Shown: in pieces, positions 26,922 to 34,563 of the stretch
Numbering within the stretch: the stretch's first letter is position 1
Layout: every line of letters starts with the position of its first letter
NCBI RefSeq assembly: GCF_038404745.2
Contig: NZ_JAYKTT020000081.1
Span: 62,001-126,000 of the forward strand
Source: Chlorogloeopsis sp038404745
GTDB taxonomy: Bacteria; Cyanobacteriota; Cyanobacteriia; Cyanobacteriales; Nostocaceae
Length of the DNA: 64,000 nt
Direction: 5' to 3'
Translations under genes and position numbers: made by a program
Notes under the pieces: generated by a model
Told to the model about the DNA's origin: nothing
Database searches by the model: none
What the model saw: the letters and a program-made list of their open reading frames with translations, nothing else

Positions 26922-28247
26922 TTAGACTTTCTTGATTTTCAAGCTTTTCAAGTATGCTTCTGGCTTTTCTGGATCGAATTTGACACCATCAAAGAAAGTC
27001 TCTACACCGCGAGAAGTGCTGGTAGGAATTTCTGCATCAGCAACACCAAGGGTTTTAGCAGCTTTCTTCCACAAGTCCTCTCTGTTTACCTGGTCTACTA
27101 TTTCTTTAATCTTGATATCTTGTGGTAAATAGCCCCAGCGAATTTCTTCGGTTAAAAACCAAGTATCGTGGCTCTTGTAAGGATAGGAGGCATTATCTGC
27201 CCAAAACTTCATCCGATATTGGAAGTTTTGTTGCTTGCGTCCATCGCCATAGTCAATATTGCCTTTAGCCCGTTCTAAAATATCTGCGGCAGCAACGTTA
27301 AAGTATTTGCGATCAGAGCAAATTTTGCACATTTCCTCTTTGTTCTCACTGGCATCGCACCATTGTTGAGCTTCCATAATTGCCATCAACAGTGCTTGGG
27401 CAGCATTAGGATTTTTATCAACCCAATCTTTACGCATAGCAAAGGCTTTTTCTGGATGGTTGTTCCACAATTCGCCTGTGACTAAAGCTGTATAACCCAA
27501 ATTTTGGCTTACTAATTGGGCATTCCAAGGTTCTCCCACACAAAAGGCATCGACAGTACCAACTTTCATATTTGCCACCATTTGTGGGGGTGGTACTGCT
27601 TCCAAAGCCACATCTTGATTGGGATCGATACCGCCAGCTGCGAGCCAATAGCGCATCCACAAATCGTGGGTGCCACCAGGAAAAGTCATGGCAACTTTCA
27701 TGGCTTGTTTATTAGCTTTGGCTTGATCGGCAGCTTGTTTTAGCCCCTTGCTCTGTAAACCAACTTTCAAGTCTTTCAATTTATTAGCAACAGAGATCGC
27801 CTGACCGTTAGTATTTAACCGTGCCAAGATATACATCGGCACTTTATCATTAATGGTCAACAGGTAGGGCATGGGACTGAGAATGTGTGCGCCATCAATG
27901 CCACCACCTGCCGAGCCAATTTTTAAGTTATCACGAGTTACAGGCCAGGATTTTTGCTTGCTCACTTCAACATCCGTCATGCCGTACTTGGCAAAGAAGC
28001 CTTTTTCTTTGGCAATAATCAGGGGAGCGGAATCAGTGAGAGCGATGAATCCTAACTTAGCTTTGGTTGTTTCTACTTTGGGAGCGTTAGCTACAGCGGT
28101 TGAATTAGCAGCGGGTACAGCAGCAGGTGTTCCATTACCTGTTGTAGCAGAGTTAGAGTTACTGGAGGAGCAACCGTGAGCCAAAACAGAAGCTGCTGCG
28201 GCTGCACCTGTAGTAATAAGAAATTTTCTTCTCGAAAAACTGGACAT
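26922..28247 (-). CDS. nrtA: Nitrate/nitrite-binding lipoprotein NrtA
   Basis: A 441-residue periplasmic solute-binding protein. The N-terminus has a twin-arginine-like motif SRRKFL (about 5-10), a hydrophobic stretch, and the lipobox LAHGC with Cys26 as the likely lipid anchor. An Ala/Ser/Asn-rich linker follows, then the binding domain (about 60-435), including KLGFIALTDSAPLIIAKEKG and MVANMKVGTVDAFCVGEPWN. It captures nitrate and nitrite for NrtB. It is the first transporter gene after nirA, with a 142-base gap filled by short repeats. The ribosome site is weak. Confidence 0.95.
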   Translation of the reverse strand: MSSFSRRKFLITTGAAAAASVLAHGCSSSNSNSATTGNGTPAAVPAANSTAVANAPKVETTKAKLGFIALTDSAPLIIAKEKGFFAKYGMTDVEVSKQKSWPVTRDNLKIGSAGGGIDGAHILSPMPYLLTINDKVPMYILARLNTNGQAISVANKLKDLKVGLQSKGLKQAADQAKANKQAMKVAMTFPGGTHDLWMRYWLAAGGIDPNQDVALEAVPPPQMVANMKVGTVDAFCVGEPWNAQLVSQNLGYTALVTGELWNNHPEKAFAMRKDWVDKNPNAAQALLMAIMEAQQWCDASENKEEMCKICSDRKYFNVAAADILERAKGNIDYGDGRKQQNFQYRMKFWADNASYPYKSHDTWFLTEEIRWGYLPQDIKIKEIVDQVNREDLWKKAAKTLGVADAEIPTSTSRGVETFFDGVKFDPEKPEAYLKSLKIKKV

Positions 28248-28389
28248 TTGTGTTGGTGGTTAGTGGATAGTGGGTAGTGGATAGTAGGGGCGGGTTTATT
28301 TAAATATCTTCGTCATTCTAGAGAGATTGCCTTTAAAACGCGCCCGTACAGTAGTTAGTGGTTAATTGTAATTAACCATTAACCATTAG
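28248..28389. repeat. Short repeat block between nirA and nrtA (family D, copy 1)
   Basis: Contains TAGTGGATAGTGGGTAGTGG, then GGGCGGGTTTATTTAAAT, then CGCCCGTACAGTAGTTAGTG. The last part recurs at 39674-39720, preceded there too by AAAC. GGGCGGGTTT and AAACGCGCCCG could pair to form a hairpin that may tune the relative expression of nirA and nrtA. Confidence 0.55.
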
Positions 28390-30024
28390 CTAATGACTCA
28401 CCAAAGCTTCTTGCCTTGGTTTCGCCGCAAAGTGCTGAATGAGTAAATCTCGCAATACAGGCTGTAAGTCTTCGCAGGGAATGCCTTTTTGCACGCAAGT
28501 TCCTAACTGGGCTTCTTTGCCAACTTTACCGCCCATGTAGATGTCAACCCCTTCTACTGTTTTGCCATTTTTACGGACTTTGGTTCCCATCAAGCCAATG
28601 TCTGCTACTTGGGGCTGTCCGCAAGAGTTAGGGCAACCTGTCCAGTGAATTCGCACCGGATGAGTGAGTTCTAACTCTGCTTCTAAGTCTTTAATCATTG
28701 CCAAAGCACGCTGCTTTGTTTCAATGAGGGCAAAGTTGCAAAATTGTGCGCCGGTACAAGAAACGAGCGATCGCGTTAATTGTTTGGGGTTAATTGAAAA
28801 CTTCTCTAGCAGGGCTTCTGTTAAAAACATCACCAAACGCGAGTCAGAAATATTGGGGATAATTACATTTTGCTCAACTGTAAGGCGGATTTCACCGCTA
28901 CCGTACACTTCTGCTAAACGTGCGATTTCAAACATATCATCGGCAGCTAACCTACCCACAGGAACGTGCAAGCCGACATAGTTTAATCCTGGTTGCTTTT
29001 GCTTGTGTACCCCAATGTGATCGCGTTTTTCCCAATCAATTTCGTCTTTTGGTGCTGCGGGTAATAATGACTTACCCAAGCGATTCTCGACTTCCAGGCG
29101 AAACTTTTCCAAACCCCATTCATCTATTAGCCACATCAGGCGAGATTTTTGGCGATTGGCGCGTAAACCGCAGTCGCGAAACACTTCCAACACCACCCTA
29201 CATAAGGCAACCACATCTTCTGGTGATACCCACGCATTTAGAGGAATGGCTGCTTCACAGCGTTTGCCAGAAAAGAAACCTCCGACTAGAACGTTGAAGC
29301 CAAAGATTTTTTGGGAAGTGGAGAGTGAATCAGACGCAAAGAAATGATCAACAATATTCTCCGTGTCTCCACCTCCCTGTGTCCCCGTGTCATCTTTAAA
29401 GGCTGGCACGAAAGCCAGATCGTTAATTTCTGCGTGAACGGAATTATCTCGTCCACCGGTAATGGCAATATTAAATTTCCGTGGTAGGTTGGTGAATTCT
29501 GAATTACCTTCGCCTTTGTTGGTAATCATGTCTTGAATTTGTTGCACCAACTCGCGAGTGTCGAATAACTCATCCGCATCCAATCCCGCTACTGGATCGC
29601 CAGTAATGTTGCGGACGTTATCCATCCCTGATTGCACACTGGTTAAGCCAACTGTATGAAATTTGTTAAAGATTTCTGGTAGATCTTCTATGCGGATGCC
29701 TCTTAATTGGATATTTTGTCTAGTAGTAATGTCAGCGCTACCGTCATCGCCGTAACGCTGTACTACTTCCGCCAACACCCGCATTTGATGATGAGTGAGA
29801 ATCCCGTTGGGCATTCGCATCCGCATCATAAATTTTCCCGGAGTGACTGGGCGAAAAAACACACCCAACCACTTCAAGCGATGATCGCGATCGGTTTCGT
29901 CCATTGCCTCCCAACCTAAAGAGGCAAATTTTTCAATCTCAGCCTTGACGGCGAGTCCATCTTTTTCTGCCTTAAATTTCTCGAACTTATTGAGGCTGGC
30001 TGTAGTAGTTGCTGCGTTTGTCAT
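28390..30024 (-). CDS. nirA: Ferredoxin-nitrite reductase NirA with an in-frame insertion
   Basis: A 544-residue siroheme enzyme that reduces nitrite to ammonium with six electrons from ferredoxin. The siroheme/[4Fe-4S] ligands are in SCTGAQFCNFA (about 421-431) and CPNSCGQ (about 463-469). Two ferrite-like domains are present (GKFMMRMRMPNGILTHHQMR and later GLHVPVGRL). Residues about 211-240 (DDTGTQGGGDTENIVDHFFA onward) interrupt the usual path from VPAFKD to GFNVLVGGFF. The DNA there matches the GACACGGGGAC-type repeat. The insertion is in frame and the catalytic motifs are intact. It is first gene of the cluster, with an NtcA promoter upstream. Confidence 0.94.
   Translation of the reverse strand: MTNAATTTASLNKFEKFKAEKDGLAVKAEIEKFASLGWEAMDETDRDHRLKWLGVFFRPVTPGKFMMRMRMPNGILTHHQMRVLAEVVQRYGDDGSADITTRQNIQLRGIRIEDLPEIFNKFHTVGLTSVQSGMDNVRNITGDPVAGLDADELFDTRELVQQIQDMITNKGEGNSEFTNLPRKFNIAITGGRDNSVHAEINDLAFVPAFKDDTGTQGGGDTENIVDHFFASDSLSTSQKIFGFNVLVGGFFSGKRCEAAIPLNAWVSPEDVVALCRVVLEVFRDCGLRANRQKSRLMWLIDEWGLEKFRLEVENRLGKSLLPAAPKDEIDWEKRDHIGVHKQKQPGLNYVGLHVPVGRLAADDMFEIARLAEVYGSGEIRLTVEQNVIIPNISDSRLVMFLTEALLEKFSINPKQLTRSLVSCTGAQFCNFALIETKQRALAMIKDLEAELELTHPVRIHWTGCPNSCGQPQVADIGLMGTKVRKNGKTVEGVDIYMGGKVGKEAQLGTCVQKGIPCEDLQPVLRDLLIQHFAAKPRQEALVSH
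29300..29394 (-). repeat. GACACGGGGAC-type repeat (family B) inside nirA
   Basis: On the minus strand it reads GACACGGGGACACAGGGAGG, then GAGACACGGAGAATATTGTT, then GATCATTTCTTTGCGTCTG. The intergenic copy at 31845-31985 has GACACAGGGAATATTTTTGA followed by TAATTTCTCCGCGTC, a clear relative including the central A/T segment. It adds about 30 codons in frame. Confidence 0.7.
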
Positions 30025-30249
30025 GAGTAGATTCTCATTGCAATTTGCTGCTTCCAGAAAATTCTTCTGGATTTTTGACTAATCATCGATCAACCTTTCG
30101 CCTCATATCTTCCCGGTGATTTAAATTTAGGAGGTATAAGGAAAAAGTTATATTCACCCTGCCCCCTAAGATGAGGGAAGTTTGGTCAATCTTTAAGTTT
30201 GAATATTGATTTTGTGTGATTTTGTGATGACTCACATTTGCTTAAGTTA

Positions 30250-30255
30250 AACTTA
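30250..30255 (-). promoter_or_regulatory. -10 element of the nirA promoter
   Basis: TAAGTT on the minus strand fits TAN3T and lies exactly 22 bases downstream of the NtcA box at 30278-30291. The start of transcription is expected near 30243, giving a leader of about 220 bases before the nirA ATG. Confidence 0.75.
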
Positions 30256-30277
30256 AAGTTGTAAACACATAAATTTC

Positions 30278-30291
30278 GTATACGTTGTTAC
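30278..30291. promoter_or_regulatory. NtcA-binding site of the nirA operon
   Basis: GTATACGTTGTTAC is a perfect GTA-N8-TAC. With the TAAGTT -10 element it forms the canonical class II NtcA-activated promoter for the minus-strand nirA gene. In the plus direction, toward the divergent HEAT-repeat gene, the best TAN3T is only 20 bases away, so activation that way is doubtful. Confidence 0.85.
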
Positions 30292-30328
30292 GGAATGTAA
30301 GCAAAATTGCGTAAAATGCATCGTAAAA

Positions 30329-30343
30329 ATGCGTTTTTTGCAT
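30329..30343. promoter_or_regulatory. Candidate LysR-type (NtcB) operator
   Basis: ATGC-GTTTTTT-GCAT is an inverted repeat of LysR-box form (T-N11-A with GC arms), upstream of the NtcA box relative to nirA. A further ATGCA lies at 30316-30320. NtcB is known to bind upstream of the NtcA site at nirA in other cyanobacteria. Assignment is by position and symmetry only. Confidence 0.45.
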
Positions 30344-30437
30344 AAAAATGAGTCAAAAGTTATAGTTAACGCTTTTGATTGCAGGTGATCGCAGATATTC
30401 TGAAGGTGAGTATTACTTGTAATCGCCTAAAGTTTGA

Positions 30438-31805
30438 GTGAAATTGGCAAAACATAAAGTAAACTTCCAAAAATCCACCTTGGGATCGCAGGGAATTGAG
30501 CAAACTGTGAATACTTTCCATCAGCTTTTACTGCAAGCACAAACAGCACATGATGCGGGTGACTGGCAGTTGCTAATTCAATGCCTGCAAAAGTTAATTC
30601 TAGAAAAGAATTTAAAAAATCCAGAAGAAGTAGAGAATCGGGAAAAACTACTAAAGTTAGCATTATGTGTGCTTACAGTTGGAGATTTTCAGCAACGCTG
30701 GGAGATTGCTAAGGTATTTGTAAATTTAGGAATAATCGCTATTCCTTCATTGATTGAGATCCTGATTGATGAGGAGGCAGAAGAAGAATTACGTTGGTAT
30801 GCAGCACGTGTATTGGGAGAGTATCGGCATCCAGAAGCAATAGCTGCTTTGATCGGCTTGCTGAGAACAGAAGAAGATGAAGAATTAAAGACTATAGCTA
30901 CAGCAGCATTGGGTCAAAGCGGTACACTTGCTATTAAGGCTCTAACAGAACTGCTTGCAGAAGAAAATACACGTTTGTTGGCAGTGCGATCGCTTTCCTT
31001 GATTCGACACAAAGAAACGATCACACCACTATTGAGCGTAGTAGAAGATTCACAAGTCGCTGTCCGTGTGGTTGCAATAGAAGCTCTTAGTAGCTTTCAC
31101 GATCCTTGTATACCACCGATACTTTTACGTGCTCTGGATGATGTCGCTGCCTCTGTCAGGCGAGAAGCAGTGCTGGGTTTAGGATTTCGCCCCGATCTGT
31201 GTGCCTCTTTAGATTTAGCGAACAAACTCAAATCCAAGCTCTATGATTTGAATCTTGAGGTTTGTAGTGCAGCAGCAGTTGCCTTATCTCGAATTGGTGG
31301 CAACGATGCTGCTAAATACTTATTTGAAGTGCTGGTATCTCCTCATACACCAGAGAAATTACAATTGGAAATTATCCGCGCTCTGGGCTGGATGGAAAGT
31401 GCCAAGGCTCTCAACTATCTTCAAACCGCATTTAATCAACTCAAAGCAGTGACACTGTGGCAGGAAATCGTTACGGTTGTGGGGCGAGTTACCAATCCGC
31501 AGTTAACTCCAATCGCAGCACAAATACTATTAAATATCTTGCAACAGAGGCACCCGGCAGTTGAGATTGCCACGGTTAAAAAAGCGATCGCACTATCTTT
31601 GGGACAATTAGGCAAACAAGAAGCTGTTGAACCTCTAATTCAGTTTGTGGCAGATGCAGATGCGCTGGTAAGACTGCACGCGATCGCCGCATTAAAAAAT
31701 CTTGCTCCAGAAACAGGAAGACAAAAATTACAGCAGCTAGTCAATAGTGCTGCTTTAACACCAGATTTGCAACAAGCTGTCTTTACTGCTTTAGCTGAGT
31801 GGTGA
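30438..31805 (+). CDS. nirB: HEAT-repeat protein divergent from nirA, NirB-like
   Basis: A 455-residue soluble protein built of about eight to ten HEAT/PBS-lyase-like repeats from about residue 95 onward (for example YAARVLGEYRHPEAIAALIG and TIATAALGQSGTLAIKALTE). No catalytic motif is present, so it is a scaffold or chaperone-like protein. It starts at GTG. In Anabaena the gene divergent from nirA (nirB) is needed for full nitrite reductase activity and its product is thought to help NirA maturation; the position and neighbours (ntcB, cnaT) match. From sequence alone only the HEAT-repeat call is firm, so the symbol is tentative. Confidence 0.7.
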   Translation: MKLAKHKVNFQKSTLGSQGIEQTVNTFHQLLLQAQTAHDAGDWQLLIQCLQKLILEKNLKNPEEVENREKLLKLALCVLTVGDFQQRWEIAKVFVNLGIIAIPSLIEILIDEEAEEELRWYAARVLGEYRHPEAIAALIGLLRTEEDEELKTIATAALGQSGTLAIKALTELLAEENTRLLAVRSLSLIRHKETITPLLSVVEDSQVAVRVVAIEALSSFHDPCIPPILLRALDDVAASVRREAVLGLGFRPDLCASLDLANKLKSKLYDLNLEVCSAAAVALSRIGGNDAAKYLFEVLVSPHTPEKLQLEIIRALGWMESAKALNYLQTAFNQLKAVTLWQEIVTVVGRVTNPQLTPIAAQILLNILQQRHPAVEIATVKKAIALSLGQLGKQEAVEPLIQFVADADALVRLHAIAALKNLAPETGRQKLQQLVNSAALTPDLQQAVFTALAEW

Positions 31806-31844
31806 AGAAGGGAACAGAGGATAGGTATATATTTTTAGATTTCG

Positions 31845-31985
31845 CGTTTGGATCGACACGGGGACACGGAGAATCAAGAGGACACAGGGAATATTTTTGA
31901 TAATTTCTCCGCGTCACCGCGTCTTCCTACCCCATTTCCACCGTCACCCCATCTCACGCTCTTTGCGTCTTCTTTCCTTCTTGCT
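31845..31985 (+). repeat. GACACGGGGAC-type repeat (family B), intergenic copy
   Basis: Reads GATCGACACGGGGACACGG, GACACAGGGAATATTTTTGA, TAATTTCTCCGCGTCACCG and ends with CACGCTCTTTGCGTCTTC. The two outer parts are partly complementary (GACACGGGGAC with GTCACCCC/GTCACCGCGTC), so it can fold back. It is the likely parent type of the two insertions inside narB and nirA. Confidence 0.7.
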
Positions 31986-32156
31986 ACTACAAAATGTTAT
32001 GAGATGATAAGATTTCAATATTCATTTTTATTCTTTTTTAAGAACTTATCGAACATTGTTCAGGATACAACAGGCTAAAATTCCCGTTCACACACGAGGA
32101 TTGGTCTTTCATCAAAAAATAACTTAAAATTCATGCCCTGCAAGAAAAAGGTAGAT

Positions 32157-32170
32157 GTAACAAACTCTAC
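32157..32170 (+). promoter_or_regulatory. NtcA-binding site of ntcB
   Basis: GTAACAAACTCTAC is a perfect GTA-N8-TAC. Exactly 22 bases downstream lies TAAGTT (32193-32198), the same -10 and spacing as at nirA. The ntcB ATG is 36 bases after the -10. This makes an NtcA-activated promoter very likely. Confidence 0.82.
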
Positions 32171-32192
32171 TAAAATGCTACAGGAAATACGT

Positions 32193-32198
32193 TAAGTT
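32193..32198 (+). promoter_or_regulatory. -10 element of the ntcB promoter
   Basis: TAAGTT fits TAN3T at canonical distance from the NtcA box at 32157-32170. Confidence 0.72.
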
Positions 32199-32234
32199 AG
32201 TTCCAGCCATAAATGTAATTCAGGCTACACAAAA

Positions 32235-33176
32235 ATGCGACTAGAACAGTTGCAAGCCTTTCTGGCGATCGCGGAAACCGGTAGCTTTCAAGGGGCAGCA
32301 AGAAAATGTGGTGTTACCCAATCGACTATCAGTCGCCAAATCCAGGCACTGGAAGGAGATTTGGGATTGGAGTTATTTCACAGAACAAGCCAGGCGAAAC
32401 TGACGCTAGCTGGTGAACGGTTGCTTCCCCGCGCCCGCAAAATTTGCCAAGAGTGGCAGACAGCTACGCAGGAAATAACAGACTTAGTAGCAGGAAAGCA
32501 GCCTGAATTGTGTATAGCTGTGATTCACTCTCTCTGTGCTTACTATTTACCACCAGTACTGCAAAAATTTTGTCATGATTATCCACAGATACAGTTGCGA
32601 GTTACATCCTTGGGCAGCGATCGCGCCCTAAAAGTCCTTAAAGATGGGCTGGTGGATATGGCAATTGTCATGAATAATCGCTTTTTAACTGTCGGTAAAG
32701 AAATCGTGGTGGAAACCCTATATGATGAACCAATAGAAGTTTTAACAGCAGTCAATCACCCGCTAGCGCAATATGAACGCGTTCCTTGGCAGGAGCTGAT
32801 TCGCTATCCGCAAGTGGTTTTTAAGGATGGTTATGGGATGCAACGGCTAGTACAAGATAGATTTGAACGACTGCAAGCCACACTGCAAGCAGTTTTGGAG
32901 GTAAACACTCTAGATGCTTTTCGAGGAGTAGTACGTCAGGGAGAACTGGTGGCTTTACTACCTCATTCAGCATTAGTGGAAGCACGTAAAGATCCTACAC
33001 TTGCGGTTCGCCCTCTTGCTAGCAATGGTGGAGTACCTGACAACTCTGCTTTGACTCGCCGAGTTGTGATGGTGACGACTCAAGATCGGCTGCAAATTCC
33101 TCCGATTCAGCATTTTTGGCAGTTAGTGCGAGAAAATATACCACCACAAGTTTCTTTAGAGCGATCGGCTTGTTAA
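32235..33176 (+). CDS. ntcB: LysR-type transcription factor NtcB
   Basis: A 313-residue LysR regulator. The N-terminal winged helix (about 1-62: MRLEQLQAFLAIAETGSFQG, then GVTQSTISRQIQALEGDLGL) is followed by a co-inducer domain (about 88-300). NtcB activates the nirA operon in response to nitrite or nitrate in cyanobacteria and also its own gene. The call rests on LysR family membership plus position between the nirB-like gene and cnaT, downstream of an NtcA promoter. Length is typical. Confidence 0.88.
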   Translation: MRLEQLQAFLAIAETGSFQGAARKCGVTQSTISRQIQALEGDLGLELFHRTSQAKLTLAGERLLPRARKICQEWQTATQEITDLVAGKQPELCIAVIHSLCAYYLPPVLQKFCHDYPQIQLRVTSLGSDRALKVLKDGLVDMAIVMNNRFLTVGKEIVVETLYDEPIEVLTAVNHPLAQYERVPWQELIRYPQVVFKDGYGMQRLVQDRFERLQATLQAVLEVNTLDAFRGVVRQGELVALLPHSALVEARKDPTLAVRPLASNGGVPDNSALTRRVVMVTTQDRLQIPPIQHFWQLVRENIPPQVSLERSAC

Positions 33177-33245
33177 GTAATTAGTCATTAGTCATTAGTC
33201 ATTAGTCATCGGTAAATACAAATGACTAATGATAAAGGACAAATA
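33177..33245. repeat. Tandem TTAGTCA heptamers between ntcB and cnaT
   Basis: Four near-perfect copies of ATTAGTC in tandem, then GACTAATGATAAAGGACAAA, which includes the cnaT ribosome site (AAAGGA). A long tandemly repeated repeat of filamentous cyanobacteria. The inverted ATGACTAATG can pair with the tandem units. Confidence 0.75.
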
Positions 33246-33250
33246 AACCT

Positions 33251-34351
33251 ATGAGTGATATATTTCGGGAATTACTGAAAAAAGTAGGCAGTGGTAACCA
33301 TACGGGAGAAAATTTGACTCGTGCGGAAGCTGCTACAGCAACTAGCATGATGCTGCTGGGTGAGCCGACACCAGCTCAAATAGGAGCGTTTTTGATTGCC
33401 CATCGCATCAAACGTCCAACCGGTGAAGAGTTAGCAGGAATGCTGGATGCTTATGATCAAATCGGCCCTAAACTGCAACCAATCGCCTCGCCGCAACCGA
33501 TAATAGTCTTGGGGATACCTTATGATGGCAGAACCCGTACTGCACCAATTAGCCCGATCATAGCTTTGTTATTAGCCGCAGCGGGGCAACCTGTGGTGAT
33601 GCATGGAGGCGATCGCCTACCAACAAAATATGGCATACCCTTAGTGGAAGTTTGGCAGGGTATAGGAGTTGATTGGACTAAGCTACCATTAGAAACTACT
33701 CAGCAAGTATTTGAGCAAACTGGAGTTGGTTTTGTTTACACTCCTCGACATTTTCCTCTCACCAAAAGAATTTGGGAGTACCGCGATCAACTGGGTAAGC
33801 GCCCACCCTTTGCCACAATGGAGCTAATTTGGTGTCCCTATGCTGGTGATGCTCACATTGTTGGGGGGTTTGTTCATCCTCCCACTGAAGCAATGTTTCA
33901 AGCAGCCTTCGCCCAGCGAGGAGTCACAAAATTTACAACTGTCAAAGGATTAGAAGGTAGCTGTGACTTGCCACGCGATCGCACCGCTATTATTGGCTTA
34001 TCTGTGCTTGATCATACCCAGACAATAGCCCCAATCGAAAGGTTACATCTGGTTGCTCGCGAATACGGCTTTAGCAGCAAAAATGTACCCTTGCTTGGCA
34101 TAGAAGAACTGATGGCACAAATGCAAGAGGTATTACAAGGTATACCTTCAGAATTAATGCAAACAGCCTTATGGAACGGAGGATTTTACCTGTGGCGCTC
34201 CGGTATTTGCGATAGTTTGCGATCGGGTATAGCCAAAGCAGAAGAATTATTAGTTAAGGGTGCAGTAGCTGCAAAGCTCCAACAAATTACTCAAGTCGTT
34301 CACAATCTTTCTCCAGTTCATAATTCAAAATTATTGACTGTTGAAAATTAA
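33251..34351 (+). CDS. cnaT: Anthranilate phosphoribosyltransferase-like protein CnaT
   Basis: A 366-residue protein of the TrpD/glycosyltransferase 3 fold. The N-terminal helical domain has LTRAEAATATSMMLLGEPTP and AQIGAFLIAHRIKRPTGEEL; the catalytic-type region follows with LGIPYDGRTRTAPISP and VVMHGGDRLP. The standard TrpD loop KHGNR is altered to MHGGDR, which argues against tryptophan synthesis. In Anabaena, CnaT is required for normal nirA operon expression together with NtcB. Position directly after ntcB supports this. AAAGGA lies 12 bases before the ATG. Confidence 0.85.
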   Translation: MSDIFRELLKKVGSGNHTGENLTRAEAATATSMMLLGEPTPAQIGAFLIAHRIKRPTGEELAGMLDAYDQIGPKLQPIASPQPIIVLGIPYDGRTRTAPISPIIALLLAAAGQPVVMHGGDRLPTKYGIPLVEVWQGIGVDWTKLPLETTQQVFEQTGVGFVYTPRHFPLTKRIWEYRDQLGKRPPFATMELIWCPYAGDAHIVGGFVHPPTEAMFQAAFAQRGVTKFTTVKGLEGSCDLPRDRTAIIGLSVLDHTQTIAPIERLHLVAREYGFSSKNVPLLGIEELMAQMQEVLQGIPSELMQTALWNGGFYLWRSGICDSLRSGIAKAEELLVKGAVAAKLQQITQVVHNLSPVHNSKLLTVEN

Positions 34352-34415
34352 GTAGGTGGAAGTAAAAGGTAAAAGTAAAATGCTTATCACCATAAACTAA
34401 TAAGATAAGCTTTTT

Positions 34416-34557
34416 CCTACCTGCGCTCTTGCGCGCAGCGACTTCTGCCGTCTGCCTACCTACTACCCTGCGGGAACCCTCCTTGAGGGAACGGGAACAG
34501 CTTTGCTGAACGGAAGCCACTCCGCGTCTACGTGTCTACTGCTTCCTGCCTTCTACT
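34416..34557. repeat. GC-rich dispersed repeat (family C), copy 1
   Basis: Contains GCGCTCTTGCGCGCAGCGAC, CCTGCGGGAACCC, GGAACGGGAACAGC and TGCTGAACGGAAGCC. The same ordered pieces recur at 36319-36494. They are rich in short palindromes, lie only between genes, and contain no supported reading frame. Confidence 0.7.
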
Positions 34558-34563
34558 TAATAG

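Noticed and set aside
33177..33245. Tandem repeats as a possible CRISPR array
   Set aside because: Heptamer units without spacers; no cas genes in the window. They are short tandem repeats typical of filamentous cyanobacteria.
33251..34351. Anthranilate phosphoribosyltransferase for tryptophan synthesis (TrpD)
   Set aside because: The catalytic loop is altered and the gene follows ntcB in a nitrate cluster, so CnaT is the better call.
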